The notes below the pieces were generated by a model, which did not search any database, was not told the origin of the DNA, and saw only the letters and a list, made by a program, of their open reading frames with translations. A program made the translations under genes and the position numbers. Source: Comamonadaceae bacterium (GTDB lineage Bacteria; Pseudomonadota; Gammaproteobacteria; Burkholderiales; Burkholderiaceae). Taken from it: a stretch of 14,948 bases of DNA. The DNA lies in contig CANNNB010000034.1 in assembly GCA_947505995.1 (NCBI GenBank), positions 1 through 14,948 of the forward strand, in the 5' to 3' direction. This document shows positions 5,828-13,017 of this stretch, in pieces; within the stretch, counting starts at the first letter, position 1; the number at the start of each line of letters is the position of its first letter.

Positions 5828-7024
5828 ATGAAGCAATTTCCTGTACTAAGCTCAAACCGACTTCTGTTGGTAATGGGTGGACTGATCATGACAGCCGTAT
5901 TGGTCTTTGCCGCCTTTCAAATGGGTCCCCTCGCGCCTGTCAAAGTGACCACCTTGAAAGTTGAAAATAAGGTGTTGGTTCGCTCCATTTTTGGCGTGGG
6001 TACAGTTGAAGCACAACAAAGCTGGTTGCTTGGCCCGCTAGCAGCTGGGCGCGTGTTGCGCGTACATGTTCAAGTGGGGCAGCAGGTTAAAGCTGGATCG
6101 TTGCTGGCTGAAATGGAACCTTTGGACCTTGATCAACGCCTGAAAGCGCAAGAGGCTTCTTGGGCCAAAGCCATCAGCTTGCAAAACTCTGCCAAGGCGC
6201 AACTTGAGGACGCTCAATCTCGCCTAGATGTAGCGAGCGCCAACTGGCTGCGTCAAAACGAGCTTGCAAGGCAAAATTTCATCAGCATGGCTGCGCTAGA
6301 AAGTCGTGAGCAAGAGAGAGTCTCTGCAGCAACTGCCTACCAAATTGCCCAAGCTAATTTGAACGCTGCAAATCAAGATATACACAGAATTCAAGCAGAC
6401 AAACTCGCGGCATCTGTGCTGCGGCAGTCTATGCGACTCGTGGCACCTGCTGACGCTGTGGTGATCAGCAGGGATGCTGAAGCAGGCAGTACGGTGCTTG
6501 CAGGGCAAGCAGTTGTGCGCTTGGCCAAGCCAAGTAGTTTGTGGATCAAGATGCGGGTCGATCAAGGCCGATCCTTAGGTTTGGCTGTCGGCTTGTCGGC
6601 TCGAATTGTTTTGCGTTCACATCCGCACCAGTATTTTGATGGCAAAGTTCAACGCGTTGAATGGCAGTCTGACCCAGTGACCGAAGAGCGAATTGCACAA
6701 GTCTCCTTTGACAATATGCCAGCAGGCTTGTCGATGGGTGAGATGGCCGAAGTCACATTGAGCTTGCCGCCAAGCCTGCCTTCACTATTGATTCCGCAAG
6801 CCAGTGTGCAGCAACATTTTGGGCGCACAGGGGTTTGGAAACTCAACCTAAATCACATTGAGTTCGCCGATGTGAAATGGGGTGCTTACAGCCTTGATGG
6901 GTGGGTTCAAGCGCTTGAAGGCTTGCAAGTCGGTAACGAGGTGATTGTGTACAGTGAAAAAACATTGCAACCTAATACGCGTTTTCGAGTGGTTTCCGAT
7001 TTGATTGCAAAGCCCCAATCATGA
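5828..7024 (+). CDS. Periplasmic adaptor subunit of an ABC exporter (HlyD/MacA/DevB type)
   Basis: A 398-residue inner-membrane-anchored membrane fusion protein. ATG 5828 is preferred because GAAGGA at 5817-5822 precedes it and the protein then starts with a short cytoplasmic tail and one membrane segment (about 11-31). Next come a first half lipoyl-like motif (about 66-97, with GRVLRVHVQVGQQVKAGSLL), an alpha-helical coiled coil (about 100-195, rich in Ala, Gln, Glu) and the second half lipoyl motif (about 202-233, APADAVVISRDAEAGSTVLAG, quoted as APADAVVISRD and AGSTVLAG). A beta-barrel and a membrane-proximal domain follow. Such adaptors bridge an inner-membrane ABC transporter to a TolC-like outer-membrane channel. 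The stop codon overlaps the permease start (ATGA). No TolC-like gene is present here. The substrate is unknown. Confidence 0.88.
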   Translation: MKQFPVLSSNRLLLVMGGLIMTAVLVFAAFQMGPLAPVKVTTLKVENKVLVRSIFGVGTVEAQQSWLLGPLAAGRVLRVHVQVGQQVKAGSLLAEMEPLDLDQRLKAQEASWAKAISLQNSAKAQLEDAQSRLDVASANWLRQNELARQNFISMAALESREQERVSAATAYQIAQANLNAANQDIHRIQADKLAASVLRQSMRLVAPADAVVISRDAEAGSTVLAGQAVVRLAKPSSLWIKMRVDQGRSLGLAVGLSARIVLRSHPHQYFDGKVQRVEWQSDPVTEERIAQVSFDNMPAGLSMGEMAEVTLSLPPSLPSLLIPQASVQQHFGRTGVWKLNLNHIEFADVKWGAYSLDGWVQALEGLQVGNEVIVYSEKTLQPNTRFRVVSDLIAKPQS

Positions 7025-8232
7025 TCAGCCTAGCGGCCCGAGACATCCAACACAATTGGGTCAAGTTTATTTTGACAGGTGTTGGTCTGGGACTTTTGAT
7101 CGGTGTGACTCTAACCATGGCAGGTGTTTTTCGCGGCATGGTAGACGACGCACAGGCGCTACTAAACAACAGCGGTGCAGACTTGTGGGTTGTTCAAAAA
7201 AACACTCAAGGGCCTTATGCTGAATCGTCTAGTTTGAAGGATGATGTGGTGCGCAGCATACAAGGAATGCCCGGTGTTGCTCAAGCAAGCAACATCACTT
7301 ATTTCACCATGCAGGTCAATGTTTTGGACAATCGAATTGAACATGAAACACGGGCAATGGTCATTGGCATTGAGCCTGGAGCACCTTATTTGCCAGGGCA
7401 ACCAGCTCATTTGATAGCCGGCCGACACCTTACGCGAAGTCACTATGAAGCGGTTGTTGATATCAAGACAGGCTTTCGCTTGGGTGATCAAATTCAGATA
7501 CGGCGTCATGTGTACAACGTGGTTGGTATCACTCAACGAATGGTTTCGTCAGGAGGTGATCCGATGGTTTTTATTCCTTTAAAAGATGCGCAAGAAGCAC
7601 AATTTTTAAAGGACAACGAAGCCATCGTGAACGAACGCCTTCGGACTGCAGCCAATCCCATTTTCAACCGCTCATCGGTTCCGGGTTTGTTGGAGGCTGT
7701 ACAAAATTTACAAACCAGCAGTCACAACGTGAATGCTGTCTTGGTGCGTGTCTTGCCTGGCTGGCGTTCAGAACAGGTGGCGGAGCCCATTGCAAGGTGG
7801 AAACACCTGACGGTTTACACGCGCGCCAATATGGAAGAAATTCTTGTCAAAAAATTGATTGCTACCTCTGCCAAACAAATTGGCATGTTTCTAGTTATTC
7901 TGGCCATCGTCAGTGCTGCCATTGTGGCGTTCATCATCTACACCATGACATTGGGGAAGATTCGAGAAATTGCAGTCCTCAAATTAATCGGCACTCGCAA
8001 TCTCACCATTGCGAGCATGATTCTTCAGCAAGCTCTCGGCCTTGGTGTCATTGGTTTTGTCGTGGGGAAGGTGTCAGCCACCCTATGGGCACCTGTATTT
8101 CCAAAGTTTGTTTTGCTATTGAGCCAAGATGCTGCTTTAGGATTCGGTATCACGATGTTCATTTGCGCCTTGGCCAGCACCTTGGCCATCCGTGTCGCCC
8201 TGAGCGTTGATCCGGCGCAGGCCATCAGTTAA
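7021..8232 (+). CDS. ABC exporter permease (MacB/DevC/FtsX family)
   Basis: A 403-residue inner-membrane protein with the four-helix type VII ABC exporter layout. The first membrane segment is at about 14-36, followed by a large periplasmic MacB-type core domain (about 40-280). Three C-terminal FtsX segments are at about 288-310, 333-352 and 372-392, with the conserved GKIREIAVLKLIGT coupling helix between the second and third. This family moves substrates from the periplasm or outer leaflet by a mechanotransmission stroke rather than pulling them through the membrane from the cytoplasm. No Shine-Dalgarno sequence is visible before ATG 7021, which overlaps the adaptor stop codon, so translation is probably coupled. 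The ATPase gene follows 10 bp later. Together with adaptor and ATPase it forms a complete three-part inner-membrane exporter. Confidence 0.88.
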   Translation: MISLAARDIQHNWVKFILTGVGLGLLIGVTLTMAGVFRGMVDDAQALLNNSGADLWVVQKNTQGPYAESSSLKDDVVRSIQGMPGVAQASNITYFTMQVNVLDNRIEHETRAMVIGIEPGAPYLPGQPAHLIAGRHLTRSHYEAVVDIKTGFRLGDQIQIRRHVYNVVGITQRMVSSGGDPMVFIPLKDAQEAQFLKDNEAIVNERLRTAANPIFNRSSVPGLLEAVQNLQTSSHNVNAVLVRVLPGWRSEQVAEPIARWKHLTVYTRANMEEILVKKLIATSAKQIGMFLVILAIVSAAIVAFIIYTMTLGKIREIAVLKLIGTRNLTIASMILQQALGLGVIGFVVGKVSATLWAPVFPKFVLLLSQDAALGFGITMFICALASTLAIRVALSVDPAQAIS

Positions 8233-8242
8233 AGGGCAAGCC

Positions 8243-8986
8243 ATGGCTCAACACGCAGGCGGTATTCGAATTGAAAATTTACGCAAAGTCTACGGTCAAG
8301 GTGATACCGCGGTAGAAGCTTTGAAAAGTGTCAACATGTACGTAGCGCCAGGCGAAGTGGTCGGGCTGGTTGGGCCCTCCGGTTCGGGTAAGAGTACTTT
8401 GCTCAAATGTCTGGGTGCCATCATTGAACCCAGCTCTGGCCGCATGACCTTGGGAAATGATGTCATTTATGACAACGCATGGTTAAGCACTGACCTAAGT
8501 GCCTTAAGGCGAGATCGAATTGGTTTTGTATTCCAGGCGCCTTATTTGATTCCTTTTTTGGATGTCACAGACAATGTGGCACTCTTACCGATGTTGGCGG
8601 GCGTGCCCAATGCACAGGCGCGCTTGCAAGCTTTGGCACTTCTGAAATCATTGGATGTTGCACACCGCGCTAAAGCAGATCCTTCTCAATTGTCAGGTGG
8701 AGAGCAACAGCGTGTTTCTATTGCGCGTGCACTGGCCAACCGGCCACCCGTTATATTGGCGGATGAGCCCACAGCTCCCCTTGACAGCGAAAGAGCGCTT
8801 GCTGTCATGCGAATCCTCCATGACATGGCCCTTCAATCTCACACCGCCATCATTGTGGTAACGCACGATGAAAAAATCATTCCAACATTCAAGCGGATTT
8901 ACCACATTCGAGACGGCATGACCGTGGAAGAGCAAGGTGAAGGTCGATCGATAGGTACAAGTAAAGTTCAAGTTGAAGCGTCATGA
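8243..8986 (+). CDS. ABC exporter ATPase (LolD/MacB/DevA type)
   Basis: A 247-residue cytoplasmic ATP-binding subunit. ATG 8243 follows AAAGGG at 8231-8236 and yields the normal N-terminus (IRIENLRKVYGQGDTAVEAL). All ATPase motifs are present: Walker A GPSGSGKST at 44-52, Q-loop Gln98, signature LSGGEQQ at 150-156, Walker B ending ILADE at 171-175 with Glu175, a D-loop APLDS (Pro179 where Ser, Ala or Asn is more usual), and H-loop His208. It therefore looks catalytically intact. Length and sequence are typical of the LolD/DevA group that works with FtsX-like permeases. Its TGA overlaps the narX ATG by 4 bp, which ties exporter and nitrate-sensor production together. Confidence 0.92.
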   Translation: MAQHAGGIRIENLRKVYGQGDTAVEALKSVNMYVAPGEVVGLVGPSGSGKSTLLKCLGAIIEPSSGRMTLGNDVIYDNAWLSTDLSALRRDRIGFVFQAPYLIPFLDVTDNVALLPMLAGVPNAQARLQALALLKSLDVAHRAKADPSQLSGGEQQRVSIARALANRPPVILADEPTAPLDSERALAVMRILHDMALQSHTAIIVVTHDEKIIPTFKRIYHIRDGMTVEEQGEGRSIGTSKVQVEAS

Positions 8987-10893
8987 GAAATATTGCTTCT
9001 CTTTCTACCAAACTGGTTCGCATTGGTGCGGCACTCCTTTTTGTTGCGCTGGTCTCCATTGGTTTGACGCTGTGGGTCACATGGCAATTGGGTGGTGGCG
9101 CAGCCGCTTTGAATGAGGCGGGTCGAATGAGAATGCAGACTTGGCGTCTTACCAGCACAGTGCAAGCGCAAATGGATGAGGCAGAAGTTCTTCTGTTGGT
9201 AGAACAGTTTGATGACAGCATTGAATTGCTGCGAAATGGTGATTCTTCAAGACCGCTTTTTGTTCCATGGGGCCCAGTCGTACGAGCTCAGTTTAAGTCT
9301 GTTGAACTGGCTTGGCAGCAGCAAAAGAAAATTCTCTTAAAACGACCGCAGGTGGAGCGCGTGAAGTTAGTACAGGCGGCTGATCAATTTCTGCTTGTGA
9401 TTGACAGTTTTGTTTTTTCGATTGAGCACCAATTGTCATCATTGACGGCCATACTTAACTTATTCCAATTGCTAATGATGGCACTGGCAATCGGCGCAGC
9501 CGTCATCATGGTTTACACCGGTTATCACTATGTCATTCACCCCTTAAGTCGTCTGCGGGACGGTCTTAAAAAAATTGAATCTGCACAATTTTCGGTGCGA
9601 GTTGAGGTTGCATCAAATGATGAGTTCGGTCAAGTTGCACAAGGTTTCAATCGAATGGCAGCAACCCTTCAAACGCTTTATGGCAATTTAGAGTCGCAGG
9701 TTGTAGCCAAGACTCAACGCATCGCTGCTCAAAAAGAAAGGCTAGAAGCGCTTTATCAAGTCAGTGCATTTTTAGCCAAATCTAACTCTCTGCACGAGAT
9801 GTCACAAGGATTTGCCATACAAGTTCGAAAATTGATGAAGGCAGATGCTTTGGCTATTCGCTGGTCTGGCGAGGATCTAGGAAAATTTCATATCCTCAAC
9901 TCTGATCAGTTTCCGCTAGAAATGCTCGAAGAAGAAAAGTGCCTCATGGCAGGCACTTGTGCTTGTGGTATTTCTGCACTGGAATCGCGTACACGGGTGA
10001 TTCCCATCAGAAGCCATGATGTGGCCCCCTTGCAACATTGCAGCCACCACGGTTTCGAAACGCTAGTGTCTGTCCCTGTGAAATTGCAGAACAAGGTGCT
10101 TGGCGAGATTGATCTTTTTTTTCGGTATGAAATGAGCTTGACGGCTGAAGAGCTAGAGTTGGTTGACACCTTGGCCAGTCATTTGGCCAGTGCTGTGGAG
10201 GGCATGCGCGCATTGGCTCTTGATCGAGAGGCCGCTATTTCTGGAGAAAGAACCATGCTGGCAAGTGAGTTGCACGACTCAATTGCACAATCTTTGGCAT
10301 TCTTGAAAATTCAATCGCGTTTGCTTAGAAATTCAATTGCGCACAAAGATGAAATCAAAATTTCGAATTCTATGGATGAATTAGATCAAGGATTGAAGGA
10401 AAGCATTGCAGATGTTCGTGAACTATTGCTTCATTTCAGAACAAGAACTCAAAGTGATGACATTGAAACGGCTGTTCAAGAAACACTGCAAAAATTTCAA
10501 CATCAATCAGGCATTCCTGCCAGTTGCCAAATAACGGGTGAAGGATTGCCCCTAGCACAAGATGTACAAATTCATGTGCTTCATGTATTGCAAGAATCGC
10601 TCTCGAATGTTCGAAAACATGCCAAGGCATCCAGCGTCAGAATTGAAATTATCAAGGGGGACATTTGGCAATTTGATGTCAAAGACGATGGTGTTGGTTT
10701 TAACAGTAATACTGAACGCAATCAACTTCAAGTTGGGTTAAAAATCATGCAAGAAAGAGCGCAACAAATTGGGGCTCAAGTTAATGTACGATCGATTACA
10801 GGGCAGGGTACTCTAGTGACATTGCTGGTACCTAGAGTGAAGCAGACCACAACACACGCTATGGCAAATGCCTTTCAGCACACTCAGCCATGA
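8983..10893 (+). CDS. narX: Nitrate/nitrite sensor histidine kinase NarX
   Basis: A 636-residue inner-membrane sensor kinase. Segments: TM1 about 11-33; a periplasmic four-helix (type IV pili MCP-like) sensor domain with a P-box-like NEAGRMRMQTWRL at 44-56; TM2 about 159-179; HAMP about 180-232; a coiled signalling helix to about 260; a GAF-like central module with Cys320, Cys326, Cys328 and Cys353; HisKA_3 with ELHDSIAQSL and phospho-accepting His431; and a HATPase with N-box HVLQESLSNVRKHAK at 531-545 and G-box DDGVGF at 568-573. The P-box arginines Arg50 and Arg55 align with the nitrate-binding region of E. coli NarX (Arg54 and Arg59, from memory). It phosphorylates NarL when nitrate or nitrite is bound. 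It overlaps both neighbours by ATGA and lies directly upstream of narL, which supports NarX rather than another NarX-like sensor. Confidence 0.88.
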   Translation: MRNIASLSTKLVRIGAALLFVALVSIGLTLWVTWQLGGGAAALNEAGRMRMQTWRLTSTVQAQMDEAEVLLLVEQFDDSIELLRNGDSSRPLFVPWGPVVRAQFKSVELAWQQQKKILLKRPQVERVKLVQAADQFLLVIDSFVFSIEHQLSSLTAILNLFQLLMMALAIGAAVIMVYTGYHYVIHPLSRLRDGLKKIESAQFSVRVEVASNDEFGQVAQGFNRMAATLQTLYGNLESQVVAKTQRIAAQKERLEALYQVSAFLAKSNSLHEMSQGFAIQVRKLMKADALAIRWSGEDLGKFHILNSDQFPLEMLEEEKCLMAGTCACGISALESRTRVIPIRSHDVAPLQHCSHHGFETLVSVPVKLQNKVLGEIDLFFRYEMSLTAEELELVDTLASHLASAVEGMRALALDREAAISGERTMLASELHDSIAQSLAFLKIQSRLLRNSIAHKDEIKISNSMDELDQGLKESIADVRELLLHFRTRTQSDDIETAVQETLQKFQHQSGIPASCQITGEGLPLAQDVQIHVLHVLQESLSNVRKHAKASSVRIEIIKGDIWQFDVKDDGVGFNSNTERNQLQVGLKIMQERAQQIGAQVNVRSITGQGTLVTLLVPRVKQTTTHAMANAFQHTQP

Positions 10894-11567
10894 ACAAGGC
10901 CATTCGTTTGCTTGTGGTCGATGATCACCCATTATTTCGGCGAGGCCTAGTCTCCTTGTTGTCTCACGATAGCCGATTTTCTGTCGTAGGCGAGGCAGGT
11001 GACATTGGAGAAGCTTTCAGAATTTTGAGCCGTGAAGAACCAGATTTACTTTTATTAGACATTCATTTGCCTGGCGTCAAAGGCGTTGAAGCTATTGCAT
11101 CGCTCAAGCAAGGTCATGAAAATTTGAGAATTTTGATGCTGACTTTCAGCGAAGATGAAGACGACTTGGCCAATGCACTTCAAAACGGTGCTGACGGTTA
11201 TTTACTCAAAACCACAGAGTCAGACCAATTGTGTGAGGCTATTGTCAAAGTTGCTCAAGGTAAATCGGTAGTCAGTCTCGAAATGATCTCTAAATTGGTA
11301 TCGGCATTGCGTCAACCCGTAGTGACTAGTTTGCCTGTCGCTGAATCCGATAATGACCATCCCTTGAAAGTGCTTGAGCGCCTATCACCGCGAGAGATGG
11401 AGATTTTCCTGCTTATTGCCAAAAGCCTCAGTAACAAGCACATTGCACGCGATTTAAACATCGCTGAAACCACCGTCAAAATTCACATCCAACACATTTT
11501 TAAAAAATTAGAAATGACCTCTCGTGTGCAAGTTGCGGTTTTGGTTGCAACGCACGGTTTGAGTTAG
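10890..11567 (+). CDS. narL: Nitrate/nitrite response regulator NarL
   Basis: A 225-residue two-domain response regulator. The receiver domain (about 5-125) has the acidic pair Asp11/Asp12 in VVDDHPLFRRGL, phospho-acceptor Asp57 in LLLLDIHLPG, Thr85 and Lys107. A linker of about 35 residues leads to a LuxR/NarL-type helix-turn-helix (about 163-220): LSPREMEIFLLIAKSLSNKHIARD contains the conserved PRExE and NKxIAxxL, and ETTVKIHIQHIFKKL is the recognition helix region. The close match to E. coli NarL in the recognition helix (STVKVHVKHMLKK there) suggests it reads similar TACYYMT heptamers. No ribosome binding site is visible and the start overlaps narX by 4 bp. Likely targets include the narK1-narK2-narG genes just downstream. 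A terminator-like hairpin follows. Confidence 0.9.
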   Translation: MNKAIRLLVVDDHPLFRRGLVSLLSHDSRFSVVGEAGDIGEAFRILSREEPDLLLLDIHLPGVKGVEAIASLKQGHENLRILMLTFSEDEDDLANALQNGADGYLLKTTESDQLCEAIVKVAQGKSVVSLEMISKLVSALRQPVVTSLPVAESDNDHPLKVLERLSPREMEIFLLIAKSLSNKHIARDLNIAETTVKIHIQHIFKKLEMTSRVQVAVLVATHGLS

Positions 11568-11589
11568 TTTTCTCCTGTCATCATCATTT

Positions 11590-11623
11590 AGGAGGATAGC
11601 GAAGGTCGTCGCATCCTCCTTTT
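11590..11623 (+). terminator. Intrinsic terminator-like hairpin after narL
   Basis: AGGAGGAT at 11590-11597 pairs with ATCCTCCT at 11613-11620, and after one unpaired A the inner GCGA (11599-11602) pairs with TCGC (11609-11612), leaving a 6-base loop. That is a 12-bp stem with a single bulge. Only TTTT (11620-11623) follows, so release may be partial and some readthrough into narK1 is possible. Confidence 0.65.
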
Positions 11624-11704
11624 GCGTTTATCTCACTCGTCTTTAGACGGATATTCAAATACTTCTCCTTTCGACACACTCGACTTACGAGTAGGAGAAG
11701 ATAC
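11624..11704 (+). promoter_or_regulatory. Structured leader of narK1, including a hairpin that covers its ribosome binding site
   Basis: CGTC-TTTA-GACG (11638-11649) is a small hairpin. Further on, CTTCTCCT (11662-11669) is exactly complementary to AGGAGAAG (11693-11700), which contains the narK1 Shine-Dalgarno AGGAG (11693-11697). Nested inside, ACTCG (11678-11682) pairs with CGAGT (11688-11692) around ACTTA, so the two stems stack on the 3' side with an 8-base bulge on the 5' side. In this fold the start region would be hidden. TACTTCT at 11660-11666 also matches the NarL heptamer TACYYMT. No convincing FNR box or -35/-10 pair was found here. Confidence 0.5.
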
Positions 11705-12982
11705 ATGCGCAATGAAATAACCCAGCAACGCAAAGCATGGTCTGTTTTGATTGTGAGCACCCTGGCATTCACGGTTTGTTTCATGGTGTGGATGATGTTT
11801 GGCGTCATTGGCATTCCCATTAAAAAGTTATTGAACTTGAATGCCACTCAGTTTGGTCTTCTCACGGCCACACCGGTCTTAACCGGATCTTTAATCCGTG
11901 TGCCTTTGGGCATTTGGACGGATCGATATGGCGGCCGAATTGTCATGACCTTGCTCATGGCCGCTACGGTACCCGCGATCTGGCTCATGGCTTATGCCAC
12001 GGCCTATTGGCATTTTCTTGTGATTGGTCTATTTGTAGGTCTAGCCGGCGGCTCTTTCTCAGTGGGTACACCCTACGTGGCACGCTGGTTTCCGTCTAAT
12101 CGCCAAGGCATGGCCATGGGCATCTATGGTGCAGGCAACTCAGGTTCTGCTGTGAATAAATTCATTGCGCCTGTCTTGTTGGTGGCGTTTGGTTGGAATA
12201 TCGTGCCTCAGGTCTACGCAGCCATGATGGCTGGTACGGTCATCTTGTTTTGGTTTTTCAGCTTCAGTGACCCTGAGCATTTGGTCACAACGCGAGTCAA
12301 GTTCAGTGAGCAACTTAAGGTCCTCAAAGACCCCAAGGTACTTAAGTATTGCCAGTACTACAGCATTGTGTTTGGTGGCTATGTAGCGTTGGCACTGTGG
12401 ATGGTGCAGTACTACATCGGTGAGTTTGGATTAGAGATTCGAATTGCTGCATTGCTGGCAGCTTGTTTTTCATTGCCAGGTGGTGTACTTCGTGCAGTGG
12501 GTGGTTGGCTGAGTGACAAGTATGGCGCGCACAGTGTCACTTGGTGGGTTCTCTGGGTGAGTTGGATCTGTCTATTTTTACTCTCGTATCCGCAAACGGA
12601 TTTCACCATTAACACCATCACTGGGCCACAAACATTTCACCTTGGTTTGAATGTTTATATGTTTACCTTGCTGATGTTTGTTCTGGGCATTGCATGGGCC
12701 TTCGGCAAGGCCAGTGTTTTCAAGTACATCGCAAATGATTATCCCGACAACATTGGCGCGATCAGCGGCATTGTGGGCTTGGCCGGTGGTTTGGGCGGCT
12801 TTGTTCTGCCCATCATGTTTGGGCTTTTGCTTGACTTCACCGGCATTCGTTCAAGCGCCTTCATGCTGATGTATGGCGTTGTCTGGGTGTCTCTCATTTG
12901 GATGTATTGGACTGAAGTTCGACAAACTGAAGTCATGGGCGTTCACTCTAAAACGTCTCCATTTGCATCGACCGTGAACTGA
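11705..12982 (+). CDS. narK1: Nitrate transporter NarK1 type (MFS, nitrate/proton symporter)
   Basis: A 425-residue, 12-helix major facilitator protein of the nitrate/nitrite porter family. Typical elements: Arg65 in GSLIRVPLG of helix 2 and Arg263 in PGGVLRAVGG of helix 7, the two substrate-binding arginines of the family; the WTDRYGGR loop at 71-78; nitrate signature GLAGGSFSVGTPYVARWFP at 112-130; and the second signature GAISGIVGLAGGLGGFVLP at 351-369. The short N-terminus and the first signature with SVGTP group it with NarK1-type proteins, which are thought to import nitrate with protons and allow nitrate respiration to start before nitrite builds up. ATG 11705 follows AGGAG with 7-base spacing, but that site is predicted to be buried in a leader hairpin. 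narK2 follows 35 bp later. Confidence 0.88.
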   Translation: MRNEITQQRKAWSVLIVSTLAFTVCFMVWMMFGVIGIPIKKLLNLNATQFGLLTATPVLTGSLIRVPLGIWTDRYGGRIVMTLLMAATVPAIWLMAYATAYWHFLVIGLFVGLAGGSFSVGTPYVARWFPSNRQGMAMGIYGAGNSGSAVNKFIAPVLLVAFGWNIVPQVYAAMMAGTVILFWFFSFSDPEHLVTTRVKFSEQLKVLKDPKVLKYCQYYSIVFGGYVALALWMVQYYIGEFGLEIRIAALLAACFSLPGGVLRAVGGWLSDKYGAHSVTWWVLWVSWICLFLLSYPQTDFTINTITGPQTFHLGLNVYMFTLLMFVLGIAWAFGKASVFKYIANDYPDNIGAISGIVGLAGGLGGFVLPIMFGLLLDFTGIRSSAFMLMYGVVWVSLIWMYWTEVRQTEVMGVHSKTSPFASTVN

Positions 12983-13017
12983 TCTCACAGTTTGATTCAT
13001 ATTTAAAGGAAATCACG

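Noticed and set aside
5823..5831. Two-codon ORF ATGAAATGA overlapping the adaptor start codon
   Set aside because: The ribosome site ends directly against ATG 5823 with no spacing, so initiation there is unlikely; probably chance.
7162..7536. Open frame of 124 codons on the minus strand inside the permease gene
   Set aside because: Overlaps a conserved coding region; low-complexity Cys/His-rich translation with no recognisable family.
12992..13005. FNR-like sequence TTGAT-TCAT-ATTTA between narK1 and narK2
   Set aside because: Only 8/10 match, and it abuts the narK2 ribosome binding site; a promoter activated from here would start inside narK2.
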